Positions 21,277 through 31,689 of a stretch of 64,000 bases of DNA are shown in pieces; the stretch's first letter is position 1, and the number at the start of each line of letters is the position of its first letter. The stretch comes from Epiperipatus broadwayi (taxonomy: Eukaryota; Onychophora; Udeonychophora; Euonychophora; Peripatidae), in contig JAQFVV010006648.1 of assembly GCA_028023455.1 (NCBI GenBank), positions 186,001 through 250,000 on the forward strand, in the 5' to 3' direction. The notes under the pieces were generated by a model that ran no database searches, was not told where the DNA came from, and saw only the letters and a list, made by a program, of their open reading frames with translations. Both the position numbers and the translations under genes were made by a program.

Positions 21277-21643
21277 ACAGGATTAAGAAACTAGATCTAA
21301 AACACAAACTCTGAGCGTTTAAAAAACAGTTTCTATTCAGCTTGCAAGCGTGAATCTTTTAGACACATAATGTCTTCAAACTCAGCATCGCATGCCAGAT
21401 AGCTTTATGGGTCTGATATCAGTTCAGCATCACCACATAGTAGAAGTCTCTGCAATATATATCATTGCAAGAAAATACCTCAAAGGTACATTTATGAACA
21501 AAAAACACAAGTTAAAAACTTGCATATGCTTGTATTTATGACTATAGATAGCGTTATACCAAAAACACCTTCAAGCATTTGTTTACATAAATGTCAGAGC
21601 AAGTATTTCACTATCTCTAACTTAATTTCCACCTTCATATCAT

Positions 21644-22399
21644 CAACGATTATCAATCCACTTGTGGGATGAAGGCCTCTCCAAATTCAATCCATCTTCT
21701 TTGATCATTAGCTTCTCTTCTCTGCACCACCCCTGAACACTCACATGTGATCTTTTTCTGGGTCTTCAACAATCTCTTGGAATCCAGTTTAAGATTTCAA
21801 TTGTCCATCTATTATCATATTTTCCGCAATATAAAAAATTTGCTCTGGAAGTTCAAGAATAAATTTTACTTGGCAAATCTTACAATTGGCATGGCTGGTG
21901 CATGACTAGTGATCAATATTGTTTCTATGTTTGTGGTGATGCTATAGCTTTGGAGTTATCCTTTTTTACTACAGGCTACTTTCGATTTATTTTGGTAATA
22001 AAACTTGCCGCTATATACTCTGATGGTAGCACTAAAGTTAGTTCAAATGATTTAATAGATCATGAGTGATTTTTAAAAGGACTGTGGATTGCATGTAGTC
22101 AAGTTAAAGCTAGTACTCCTAATCAATGTATTTTATTTTCACCTGGTTCAACTTTATAACTATTGTCCATTGGTATTTTACATATAAATGGAAAGGTGCA
22201 ATAATTACTTGCAATTCATTATAAACCACATCAGACCATTATTTTATGAGAAAATTTGCCTGGTTTTATTTTTGAAACCACTCAGGGCACTAAACAGATT
22301 TTTACTGCTGAAACTCCATTTGATCTTGAAGACTCTACAGTTGTATTTTTCAGATCCCTGCAGAGAAAAAAGACTATGTTCTAAATGTTAGTTTGAAAG
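21644..22399. other. Unassigned DNA between a hammerhead element and retroelement remains
   Basis: Coding-like but broken text (such as CFYVCGDAIALELSFF around 21920-21970) can be seen in changing frames. No motif allows an assignment. It may belong to the decayed element that follows. Confidence 0.3.
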
Positions 22400-24480
22400 A
22401 GGCAGTACCAAGCATAGATAAAACTAACCCAGATACACAATGTTGCCTGCAAGAATAAACTCCACTAACACTAACCCCTTGCCACCAGCACATGTTGCCC
22501 ATCAAGCTCTTACTCAAATTCAAGAGACCCCTGCCAATGAATTCAATCATGTACCAAGAATTGCAGTAGCAAAAGTGACTGAGAGTATTATGATCATGTA
22601 ACAGAAATATATTCCAAGTGATGATGAAAGAGATGAAAGAAATCATGAGCCATTTGGAATCAAAAATGGACAGGAGCACGAGCAACTTGGAAGAAAAATA
22701 GCAACCAATACCAATATAATTAGCATTATTAATGATCTGAACAGCAAGATGGATCATAAATATTATTTAAATGGATAGGATAAAGCTTTGACAGCATAAG
22801 CGAAAGTATGAACTGTTTAAAAGTTACCATTGTGCCAAAGACTGATGGTGATAGTATGGAAATAAGAATAAATAATACTATGGAAGCCATGGTAAATAGT
22901 ATAATGCTGATATAAGTAGTATCAGCAAATATGTGAATGATTTTTTTCCATATGTCATAGCATTGGCTGGGACGTGAAACCATAGCCATCTGCAACCATC
23001 TACTTGCTTGCAAGGTGGATGCGATGACCTCTTGGCTAACAATGGTGACAAATATGTGAATGATTTAAGGACTACTATGGCAACAAAGCCTGATATGGCA
23101 GACATGGATGATAAGATGGATAGTATAAAGGCTAAAATGGCAACTAAAGAGGATGGGAATGGCATGGAAGCACAAGTTTGTATAAGCTTCTTAAGGGAAG
23201 ATTTGAAAATGGACAAGGATGGGATTGAAACATAAATGAAAATAGAAATTAAAGATGTTGAAACTAGATTCCCCATTGAGATAGATTACTATCCATTAAT
23301 ACAAATAATATTCAAAGAGATAGTACAGAATTAAAGCATAATATGAGTGAAATAAGAAAGAAGATGGCTGAAAAGAATCAAGATGTATTTAGGGACTGGG
23401 AAAGATCAAATGCACCATCATGAGTCAGTTGGATATGGAATATCAGAGTTAACCACTATTAGTACTGATGACTATTACAAAAGAATACCTTCACAACCAC
23501 CACCTTATAACATGGCATAGGAAAAATATTGAGGATCATTCCGCCATCATTGAAGCACTTGAATCCAATCTAGAAAAAAAAAACAGGAATGGGAATAAAG
23601 ATGGGTGAAGCAGAAAGTCTTAAGCATGCAAAAAAGTTAGCAACATTGGCAGAGAATAAATGCAGTCCAAAAAGTCAGTTAGAGAGCTCACAATATTAAA
23701 TGAATCTACATATGGATAGTATAGAATTCACATTAGATTGTGACTCTCAGCAGTTTAGAAAACAACCATTGGATGATACTCCAGCATGTCACGTTAAATT
23801 TAGCTCCCATGATTTTCAAACTGACTACAGGTCATACAACATATCCATGATGGAAAAACAGTCCATAACTGCCAAGTTGGAAGAAATAACTCAAAATGCT
23901 TCACTAGTCAGTCAGGAGAACCATGTACTGAACCTACAGACAAACACCCCACATATTTGGAATACTATGGAAGAATACATGGAAGAAGGCACAAAGGCAA
24001 TTGAATTGTATATATATTTGAAATTGTTACACAACATACATAAGCACCATCAAAGACAAATCCATATATTTTTCAAAAACAATGTTGATAAACTAAGTGA
24101 CCACCATCAGACTAGAGAATTTCTATCATAATGGCTGCCATAAAGAAAGATGATCACTATAAAAAGACAAACTTTGAAGACATAAATGAAGTTAAGAGAA
24201 TTGATCATCCTGAGAATATATTATGGCATGTGAAATCCTCCATAATCAAGAAGACAACTAATTCATAGATAGTTATTAAATAATAAGGAAAACAACCACA
24301 CCACATAGCAAAAAACATAAAGGTTCCCAGTTCCATAAACTGTGCAACTCTTATGAATGTTTCTTCACATTCATTAATTATGTAAATGGAAGTTCTTAAA
24401 AGGAAAAGTGCATATTTAGGGATAGACTTCAACGATTGTGACCTTGAAACATGTCAATAAACATTTCAAAGTGGTTGAAT
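22400..24480 (+). pseudogene. Decayed retroelement-like coding remains, gag-like or unknown
   Basis: Plus-strand peptide text runs through several frames with many stops: NPLPPAHVAHQALTQIQE, then ESKMDRSTSNLEEK, a heptad-like methionine and lysine rich segment around 23060-23230 (KPDMADMDDKMDSIKAKM) and an open stretch at 23700-24131. The coiled-coil-like, charged character and the integrase-like text further on (25380-25680) suggest an old LTR-type element, but no nucleocapsid knuckle, protease or RT motif was found. It is split by a SINE at 22944-23048. Alternative: a dead host pseudogene. Confidence 0.3.
22944..23048 (-). mobile_element. tRNA-derived SINE with 18-bp target-site duplication
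   Basis: CAAATATGTGAATGATTT occurs at 22926-22943 and 23049-23066, exactly flanking a 105-bp insert. On the minus strand the insert starts with ATTGTTAGCCAAGAGGTCA (A-box like), has GGTTTCACGTCCC (B-box like) and ends in an A-rich tail (T run at 22941-22947). The same family lies at 38737-38846 and, cut short, at 54297-54366. Confidence 0.85.
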
Positions 24481-24511
24481 CCTAATATAATTTCCCAAGA
24501 TATATATATAT

Positions 24512-25150
24512 ATGAAAAACAAAACAAGTTTTATATACGTAAAAACCTGCTATCACTTGTATTAATGATCAATAGATGGAGTTTTACCAAGACCTCCAAA
24601 CAAGTGTGAGCAAATCAGCTTGAAATCAGATGATCTGAGGATGGAGCAAAATGAAAGAGACAGTGAATATTGACTCTGATGTTTATGTAAACATATACGC
24701 TTGTTTGGAGGTCTTGGTAAAGCTCCATCTATTGATCATTAATACAAGCGATAGCAGGTTTTTACATATATAAAACTTGTTTTTGTTTTTCATAAATGTA
24801 CCTTTAAAGTTTTCTTGTAATGATATAGATTGCAGAAGCTTTCACTATGTGGAGAATCTGAACTGATATCCGACCCATATAGCTATCTAGTTTGATAGGC
24901 TGAGTTTGAAGACATTTAGGTGTCTAAACAATTCATGCTCGCACACTGATAGAAACGTTTTGCATAAACGCTTGGAGTTAATATTTAGGTCTAGTTTCTA
25001 ACTTCTATCCCTCACTGATGAGAGCAAATCAGCTTGAAATCAGCTGATCTGAGGGTGGAGCAAAATGAAAGAGACAGTGAATATTGACTCTGACGTTTAT
25101 GTAAACAAATACGCTTGTTTGGATGTCTTGGTAAAGCTCAATCTATTGAT
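24512..25150 (+). mobile_element. Family B hammerhead element: inverted stub plus about 1.3 tandem units
   Basis: 24608-25150 (plus) repeats GAGCAAATCAGCTTGAAATC at 24608 and 25022, a 414-bp period. 24512-24607 is an inverted partial copy (it mirrors about 24697-24803) joined head-to-head. The sequence is a diverged relative of 20689-21643: both share the CTTGTNTTTTGTTTTTCAT end, the TTTGAAGACATT block and the hammerhead. TA runs flank both outer ends (about 24500 and 25153). Confidence 0.8.
25009..25055 (+). ncRNA. Hammerhead ribozyme, family B, best preserved in the window
   Basis: 47 nt. Helix I CCCTCA (25009-25014) with TGAGGG (25050-25055), six perfect pairs. Core CTGATGA (25015-25021). 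Helix II GAGC/GCTT (G-U, A-U, G-C, C-G) closing a 4-6 nt loop. GAAA (25036-25039). Helix III ATCAGCTGAT is fully self-complementary, then C at 25049 as the cleavage base. Every invariant core base is present. A copy lacking the 5' strand sits 414 bp upstream (24608-24643). Confidence 0.75.
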
Positions 25151-25379
25151 CATATATATATATAAGATAATTGACCATGACACAGACACTGAGAGAGAAT
25201 ATTTAATTTCAACTATGACATGCAAGAACATACCCACATGTGTACTGAGATGTAAGACATGACTGGCTAATAATACATGGGTTATATGCCAGCTAAGTGA
25301 CTCAACAGTGCCATGAGATATCAACACTATTTCTAAACTATTACACAGAACTCTGCACTGTGACACTGATGCATAAACA

Positions 25380-25690
25380 ATTAGGCAAAAAGTTTACAGA
25401 CAACTAGTCAGAAAAGCAAAACAGAGAATTAAAAACAATAAGAAAAATTCACACGTTTCAAGTAGGTGATAGAATGCTTATAAAAGCTTCATCATGTAAG
25501 CAAACCCTATGATAACAAATACCATATGTTTTACTCACAATTTGAAGGGTCATATATCATAGTAAAATGGACAGGTCTTAATGCTTTTTGGATTGATGTG
25601 AGAAAAAAAGATTAGTGGCTCATACAGTGCCAGGATATTGAAACTGTATCTGGATCAATCTATATAAAAGTATGATTATCTATCCCAAAC
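25380..25690 (+). pseudogene. Decayed integrase C-terminal-like segment
   Basis: After VRKAKQRIKNNKKN a one-base frameshift leads to FQVGDRMLIKAS. After a stop and a second shift comes FYSQFEGSYIIVKWTGLNAFWIDVRKK, a stop, then WLIQCQDIETVSG. The spacing of F-VGD and F-GSYIIV resembles the C-terminal domain of LTR-retrotransposon integrases. The catalytic core is not visible. It could belong to the same element as 22400-24480, now split by the family B insertion at 24.5 kb. Confidence 0.4.
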
Positions 25691-26319
25691 AAAAAACAAT
25701 GTACAGAAAGTTGAAAGGATAGATGAGGAAGAAATGGATAGGACAAGAAGTGGGAGAGCATCAAAGAAAGGGATGTATAATTAGGGTAGTGATATGTTTG
25801 TTATTATATTTATGAGGTTATACTTCAGAATATGGACTGAGATACCTTAGGAACTACCACAGTAGTTTTTCTACAAATCTTTTCCAGATATTTATAGCAT
25901 TAAAGTAAGTAGATTTACAAACTAATTCATATAAAAATATTCCTATGTGAATATTAATTTAGATGACAAGTTTTCTTCTTATAGAAAGTAAGTGTCATAT
26001 ATTGTAGCTTTGGTATTAGATAGTAATGAAGTGATTGGCAGGATCCCAAAGTTGATTTGAAAGCATGCCAACATCTATCTAGTAAGTGACACAATGAAAA
26101 AGTAACGATAATCCCCACATTTTTCTTGGAAATGCATACAATTGTACAGAGCACTGTGACGGTTTCTATAGCAACAATCTTTTTTTTAAATAGTAATTCT
26201 CTATCTTAAAATAAAATTATAATACAGTTTACTTTTTGCAATTATTATTATTTTCAAAATACTTTATAATTTATTTACACACGATGACTTTTACATATTG
26301 TAGAATATATACTAAAATT

Positions 26320-26610
26320 CACCAGGTTAAAATACCAACTCAAGCTAAGCATTTATTTTAATACTTAAGTCTTAAGAAGAAGATCTGATATTTTCAGACA
26401 TCTACATGTCTAAATTCAACCCTCCAATTGAAATAATCATATTGACCTGAAGTAAATTCAGATAGGCTTGGCACTTTAATTTAGCCAAAGCCTCAACATC
26501 CAAATAATAATAGTCATAAAATAATATCATTTATCACATGACTTATACAGCTTGCATTTACCAATATGTAAAATAAAAAGCATGCCTATAGCTCTAAACT
26601 AGCTTTTTTT
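26320..26610 (-). repeat. Decayed hammerhead repeat family C, spanning a unit junction
   Basis: On the minus strand the unit tail (AAGTCATGTGATAAATGA) comes first and is followed by the unit head (GGCTTTGGCTAAATTAAA, then GACATGTAGATGTCTGAA). That order exists only across the joint of two tandem units, so family C was also once multimeric. The copy stops just before the hammerhead. Confidence 0.6.
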
Positions 26611-28667
26611 TTTATCACAAACATATTCAAAATCTTTATCTAGGATTGTTAAGAAGAATATGTCATAATGATGATTCTTTAGAAATTTAGTTAACTGTGT
26701 GTTGTGTTTGGGTAGGCTTACAACTTTGTTTCCAAATCAACAGACACAAAAAGAATAACTATTTAGCAATTAATATGTACAATTTATAAGTCCAAAAATA
26801 TACACACTTTAGTTAAACAAATGAATAAATATAATTGATACAAATGAAATGCTGAGATAGTTGAGCCAAGTACGGAACTCACTTCTAGCTAAATGATTAG
26901 CCTGCCTCATGAGCTCTGGTAAGACTCTTACAACTATGTATTTAGCTTGCCTTGAGTTAGCTCTAATTTGGACGTAGCAGTTTTCCAGTCCATAGCTGGA
27001 ATTGCTTCACTGCATGGACATCATGATAATGAATAGAGAGACTATCCTTGCTAATGGCAAAGGGTTTAATGGAAGAGCATGTCCAGTCATTAAGATTAAC
27101 AGAGGTAATTGCTCTCTCCCTTATCTCCACAAGTCTGACTATTTAATGGCAGATCCCCTACCTTACTGGAAACATGTGGATTTGATATGGGAACCCCAGT
27201 GAGGATTTAATCACTTTGGGTAGCAACTGTGTGCTAGTCAATCAGGTAAGGAATCTGGAATAGTCCACTTCTAAAGACAAGGTCAGAAATGACACTGTAT
27301 AATTGTTTTATATGAGTTAATGCCACACATCTAGATCTTAGACATGTGTCTATTATTCATATTATGTCTTGGAGTTGTTGAATTGTTGCTTTTTGTTGGC
27401 ATGTTTAAAGCCCAGATTATGTATTTTTTTTTTGTATTGTTCTCAAAATCTGATGGAGTAATTTGGTTAATTGCATGAAAAATCGTTTTTTTGTATTAAT
27501 GGTGGAAAATTTTCTTTATGTATGATATCCTGATGGAAAGTGAGAACTAAACCCTGTATCCTTTTCTTGGTTTGGTACATGACGTGGAAGATGAGATGTT
27601 AATCCTGTGAATTGATGTCAGATCAAACCATGGCTTGTGATAGTGTACTTACATGAGTGAGTCTTGAAATTGGGTTTCCAGAGTTAATAGTTTGTTTGAA
27701 GTATTTACTTTAACGCTATTAGTCTTTAATTTGTTTATCTTGTATTTTATTTCCTAGCAAATAGATACAGTCAGTACTGGTAGCATGGTGAGCAGAGTGG
27801 GTAGTTATGTATGCGCTTATTTCTGAAGTGGATGAAGTGTTTTCAAATACTATATTTGTCCATAACCGAAACATTTTGTCATTACTTTACAGCTGATTCA
27901 GATTATCAATTTTGCCAAATTTGTTGCACATAGAGCAGTAATATGACCCAATCTAGAATATTTGAAAAATGAGCGACCTCTTATGCTACGGTTATGTGAA
28001 GAGGTGGTTCATCTGATGTGTGACCTTATACCATCTTAATGGTGATTTTTATAAAGTTGTAATTTTTTTTAAATATATATGTTGTGTGAGATACACAGTT
28101 ATATTAAGTAGTCAAACTATATTTGCTATACGTTTTTGTAACTCTTCACATGTAACGTCAGCAAGAGAATGTATATTGTTGCCATGTACCAGACATTAGT
28201 TTCTTTAGTTTGGTAGTAGACTTTTATTAAATTTAGATGTCCTAATAACATTTTCAGCCTCCTCTTACTGCTATTTAGTACAATATTCTAATCCTATGAA
28301 TGATATGGTAATAGTAAATGACCATAACTAATTTAGTAAGCGAGAGGCTATTTGATAATATTTCGAATCAGTATTCATTTAGCTTTCCAAAAGAAATAAA
28401 ATGTATACAACGCCGCTGCCGAACTTAGTTCTTCGTTATTGCAGTTATTTCAATGTTCCCTAGTTATCCAATTGTCGCATTGATAAAGCCAGTAATTTTT
28501 AGTGGCAGTGTATTAGAAAATTAAAAATATAAATAAAATATTTTACAATAAATATGAAGATTACCTTATATTTTTATATTCGAATGCCATCAAATACATT
28601 ATGCTTTTTGTACATATTCTCAAACATATACTATTATCGCAATTATTATTAAAAATATTATTATCAA

Positions 28668-28722
28668 TAGTAGTAGTAGTTGTAGTAAGTAGTAGTAATT
28701 GTAGTAGTAATGATGATGATAA
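28668..28722. repeat. Imperfect (TAG)n/(GAT)n microsatellite
   Basis: Interrupted trinucleotide run. Confidence 0.85.
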
Positions 28723-29004
28723 ATATTGTATTATGTATTCATTGACTTTTCATATTTTTTATTGTTGAATTTAACTATATCTGGTGAATGAAATGAAAAA
28801 AAAAAGATTATTTGTAATCTATAATTATAATAAACAAAATAGTAGGAAATACACTTTTTAGCATTTAAAATACCAATATATTAAAATAAAACATAGCCAT
28901 TTTAGATATGGGAGTCATCCTGAATAGCATTTAAACAGATAATGCTGCTGAAAATGATTATCTTGCTGTAAGTGTCCAATGCTATTATGCATTTTTGTAT
29001 ATTG

Positions 29005-29336
29005 GTATTTTGAATATTACATGATCACCATTTCATATTCTTGCTTATAACTGTTGTTAAAACAGGAAAAACTCACTATACGTATTGCCACACACAGCAA
29101 GCTAGAGTAATCAGTAGATGCCAGAAGGTTGTGCATAAAATCCTCATCTAGTGCCTACTCATCCAATATCACCAGACTAGTTTCTGGCCTCTCTGACTAA
29201 GGCCACAAGCCAGAAACTAGTCTGGGGATATTGGATGAGTAGGCATTAGATGGGGATTTTATGCACAAGACTTCTGGCACCCATTGATTACTCTAGCTTG
29301 CTGTGTGTGGCAATACGTATAGTGAGTTTTGCCTGT
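29005..29336. repeat. Head-to-head inverted pair of hammerhead repeat family A
   Basis: Two arms mirror each other around about 29190: the landmarks TGTGCATAAAATCC, CTACTCATCCAATATC and CCAGACTAGTTTCTGG appear in both orientations. The left arm extends further out (to the GATCACC landmark at about 29020). The right arm carries a nearly complete hammerhead; the left arm starts inside it. It lies about 200 bp upstream of the GPCR exon. Confidence 0.85.
29186..29240 (+). ncRNA. Hammerhead motif, family A, core mutated
   Basis: CTGACTA at 29193-29199 (G8 replaced by T), helix II GGC/GCC, GAAA at 29213-29216, helix III ACTAGT (self-complementary), then C and TGGGGATATTGGAT. Expected inactive because of the core change and because helix I's upstream strand is lost. 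Confidence 0.55.
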
Positions 29337-29393
29337 AATTATGATATTCTGTAATTAACTGAATAATAATTCAATTTGTTATTATTGTCTTTT

Positions 29394-29395
29394 CC

Positions 29396-29441
<46 letters not shown>
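29394..29441. repeat. (AAT)n microsatellite
   Basis: Sixteen units, just upstream of the GPCR exon. Confidence 0.95.
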
Positions 29442-29442
<1 letters not shown>

Positions 29443-29477
29443 TTATAACAGAAAATATAATATTAGTTTGATTTTAT

Positions 29478-29498
29478 ATTTTTCTTTTTTTTTTTCAG
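29478..29498 (+). promoter_or_regulatory. Probable 3' splice acceptor upstream of the GPCR
   Basis: A pyrimidine tract (TTTTTC, then eleven T) ends in CAG at 29496-29498, 38 bp before the ATG. It implies a 5'-UTR intron whose first exon lies further upstream and was not identified. Confidence 0.55.
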
Positions 29499-29536
29499 AA
29501 ATATAAAAATAAAATTGAAACTTACTTCGAAGTACG

Positions 29537-30517
29537 ATGCAGAATAATTCAAATAAACTTATATTTTGTATCTCTAATTTCACATTACAAAGCGATGCAG
29601 ATTTTATTATAGCAGGTGGAAAATTTGATATTTTAGCGCTAGGAGGGGGATATACTTTAGTGGCAATAGGTTTAGTTGGTAACTTGTTCTCTATTACTAC
29701 CTTTTCTCAAATGAAAATAAAATTTTCGATGAAAATATTACTAGTATTTTTTACCATTACTGAATTACTTGAAGAATTTGTACTACTTAGCAACATAGTG
29801 TATGTGACACACCCTTCTAATTATTATGTTGTTCAGTATATGGCTCATTATTGGGAAAATATAGCCCTTGTTTTGATTACAATGACAATAAACACATTTA
29901 TTTGTATTACTATACATCGCTATATTGCTATCTGCCATCCACACATATCACGTCAATGGTTAACGACAAACAAAATAATAATAAGCGTATGTTTGGTAAT
30001 TATATATGCATGTTTTAACTTAAGTATAGATTTTCTTCAATTCTGCAAAATGCTCTATCTCAACGAAAGTGTTTTTGTTTTAAGATTTCATAATAACTTT
30101 CAAACATCTATTTCACTAAAACTACTAATGTTTTATCATATACCTTCTTCAATTTTAGGCATACCAGTTTTAGTTTTTATGAATATTCAAATTGTTAAAG
30201 GATATGGAGATATGCGCCGAAGACTTCACCAAGCATCTATTACAGTCAACATTAATATTTTTAGAGAACAGCAAACGCTTTTTATTCTTCTTAATGGGAT
30301 AATTTTTACCTTCATTATTACAGCCTTTCCTTTTGTTGTTGCGGTGTTAATTTTTATCGTAAGATACGCTGATGCAGGATTTTTAGCAAGGACCTACATC
30401 TTCATGTATTTAAACCCAGTTGTTTCATTTTATGTATTCGTTACTACGAATTTAGAATTTAGAAAAACATTTTTGAATATAGTTAAAAAAACAATATCAA
30501 TTCATCCAAGTGATTAA
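29537..30517 (+). CDS. Rhodopsin-like (class A) G protein-coupled receptor, orphan
   Basis: 326 residues in one exon. Seven hydrophobic segments fit TM1 about 33-56, TM2 66-90, TM3 104-127, TM4 146-168, TM5 195-220, TM6 247-274 and TM7 284-304. N-glycosylation sites lie at N3 and N14. Family marks: VGN in TM1 (N49), HRY at 127-129 in place of DRY, TAFP in TM6 (P265) in place of CWxP, and NPVVSFY at 293-299 for NPxxY. Unusual points: Glu76 where TM2 normally has Asp, no Cys at the start of TM3 to bond C170, and a short C-tail with TNLEFRKTF like helix 8. A at -3 supports the ATG. The tone is that of invertebrate peptide or chemosensory receptors; the ligand is unknown. Candidate polyA signals are at 30739 and 30787. 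Confidence 0.85.
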   Translation: MQNNSNKLIFCISNFTLQSDADFIIAGGKFDILALGGGYTLVAIGLVGNLFSITTFSQMKIKFSMKILLVFFTITELLEEFVLLSNIVYVTHPSNYYVVQYMAHYWENIALVLITMTINTFICITIHRYIAICHPHISRQWLTTNKIIISVCLVIIYACFNLSIDFLQFCKMLYLNESVFVLRFHNNFQTSISLKLLMFYHIPSSILGIPVLVFMNIQIVKGYGDMRRRLHQASITVNINIFREQQTLFILLNGIIFTFIITAFPFVVAVLIFIVRYADAGFLARTYIFMYLNPVVSFYVFVTTNLEFRKTFLNIVKKTISIHPSD

Positions 30518-30570
30518 TTATTTTTTATGTCTTTTTACATATTATTTTGATTTTTAATATTATGAACATT

Positions 30571-30622
<52 letters not shown>

Positions 30623-30646
30623 GCTATTATTATTATTATTATTATT
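30571..30646. repeat. (TAC)n then (TTA)n microsatellite
   Basis: Adjacent trinucleotide runs in the likely 3' UTR of the GPCR. Confidence 0.95.
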
Positions 30647-30738
30647 TTTAATACTATGATCATTTACTATTATTATTATTCACATTCATATCGGCTTTTT
30701 CAAACAAAATTGTGCAAACGCTTTTTGCAGTGTTAAAT

Positions 30739-30744
30739 AATAAA
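30739..30744 (+). promoter_or_regulatory. Candidate polyadenylation signal AATAAA
   Basis: 222 bp after the GPCR stop. A second AATAAA lies at 30787-30792. In DNA this AT-rich such hexamers are common, so support is weak. Confidence 0.35.
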
Positions 30745-30803
30745 TGAATACCCTCTGATCCATACAAGATATAGAATTTATGCAGCAATAAAAGGAATAC
30801 AAT

Positions 30804-30816
30804 GTTGTTGTTGTTG

Positions 30817-30882
<66 letters not shown>
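30804..30882. repeat. (TTG)n then (TTA)n microsatellite
   Basis: Six TTG units pass into about twenty TTA units. Confidence 0.95.
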
Positions 30883-30885
<3 letters not shown>

Positions 30886-31550
30886 TTGGATCATTCCTTT
30901 GTATATATCACCGTGTAATCTCACCTAGTTTAAACTTTTTTTTCTTTGTATTCACCTATAGGTCAAATAAAACTTATTTTGAAAGAGAATAATTCATATG
31001 TAAATAAAATTAATGTGGAAGTTTCTCTAAACCTCTAACAAAGTATTTATCAATTAATGCAAAACGAAAAGTGAAAAAGTATAGAATGTTCTTACCTTCA
31101 CTACAGTTCGGATCATATTTAAGCAATCAATTCACTGATATACTATACACAGAGCATGAATAATATATATTAACTTGATTTTAATACAGATAATAAGTTA
31201 TTCTAAATTTGCTATAACATTCAGAAGGGAAAGGCATTACTTCATTTTTAACAATCTATGAAAAGAAAAGAAAATATCAGTTAATTGTTGTAAATATTAA
31301 TAGTTCAAATGAAAATGAAGTTAACTTTAATACTATTACCATTAATATGACTATTAGTGTTTATATCTATTAATTGTTATTTTATTAAATATTGTAGGAT
31401 TGTTAATAATGTAGTTACATAATAACTAATGATTGTACTAAAATCAGTGTAATATATAGAATTCACACACTTCATTGTAACGTGCTAATAAAGTAAATAT
31501 TGAAATACAATCTAAGCTAAAGCATTGGTGGATTCATTCTGTAGTTTATC

Positions 31551-31607
31551 ACATATTGCCAAATTAGTATATATATATATATATATATATACTAATTTGG
31601 CAATATG
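31551..31607. repeat. Perfect palindrome with TA core
   Basis: ACATATTGCCAAATTAGTA is followed by a TA run and its exact reverse complement, ending at 31607. The stem is about 19 bp outside the TA core. Confidence 0.95.
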
Positions 31608-31642
<35 letters not shown>

Positions 31643-31645
<3 letters not shown>

Positions 31646-31684
31646 ATTCCCAGTGAGCTATATATATATCTCACTGGGAATCTT
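31643..31684. repeat. Second hairpin, 15-bp stem
   Basis: AAGATTCCCAGTGAG pairs with CTCACTGGGAATCTT across a TA-rich loop. It is separated from the first palindrome by a TA run only. Confidence 0.95.
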
Positions 31685-31689
31685 CATTA

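Larger units (their letters stand above)
20689..21643 (-). mobile_element. Tandem hammerhead element (family B), 402-bp unit, about 2.4 copies
   Basis: The landmark TATGAAAAACAAAAAACAC begins at 20689 and 21091 and, slightly shortened, at 21493, giving a period of 402 bp twice. Units 1 and 2 are nearly identical and unit 3 stops at 21643. Each complete unit carries a minus-strand hammerhead. There is no ORF. Multimers with one hammerhead per unit are the hallmark of retrozymes, whose RNA is cut to monomers and circularised. A TA run adjoins the 20689 end. The same family recurs in diverged form at 24512-25150. Confidence 0.85.
25691..29003. other. AT-rich intergenic DNA; one family C remnant
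   Basis: Apart from the family C remnant at 26320-26610 and TAG/ATG triplet runs at 28668-28722, I see no gene. An open stretch at 27002-27202 lacks any recognisable domain. Confidence 0.5.

Noticed and set aside
22374-23276. Minus-strand hydrophobic frames over the gag-like remains
   Set aside because: They oppose the plus-strand coding-like text and look membrane-like only because they are its complement.
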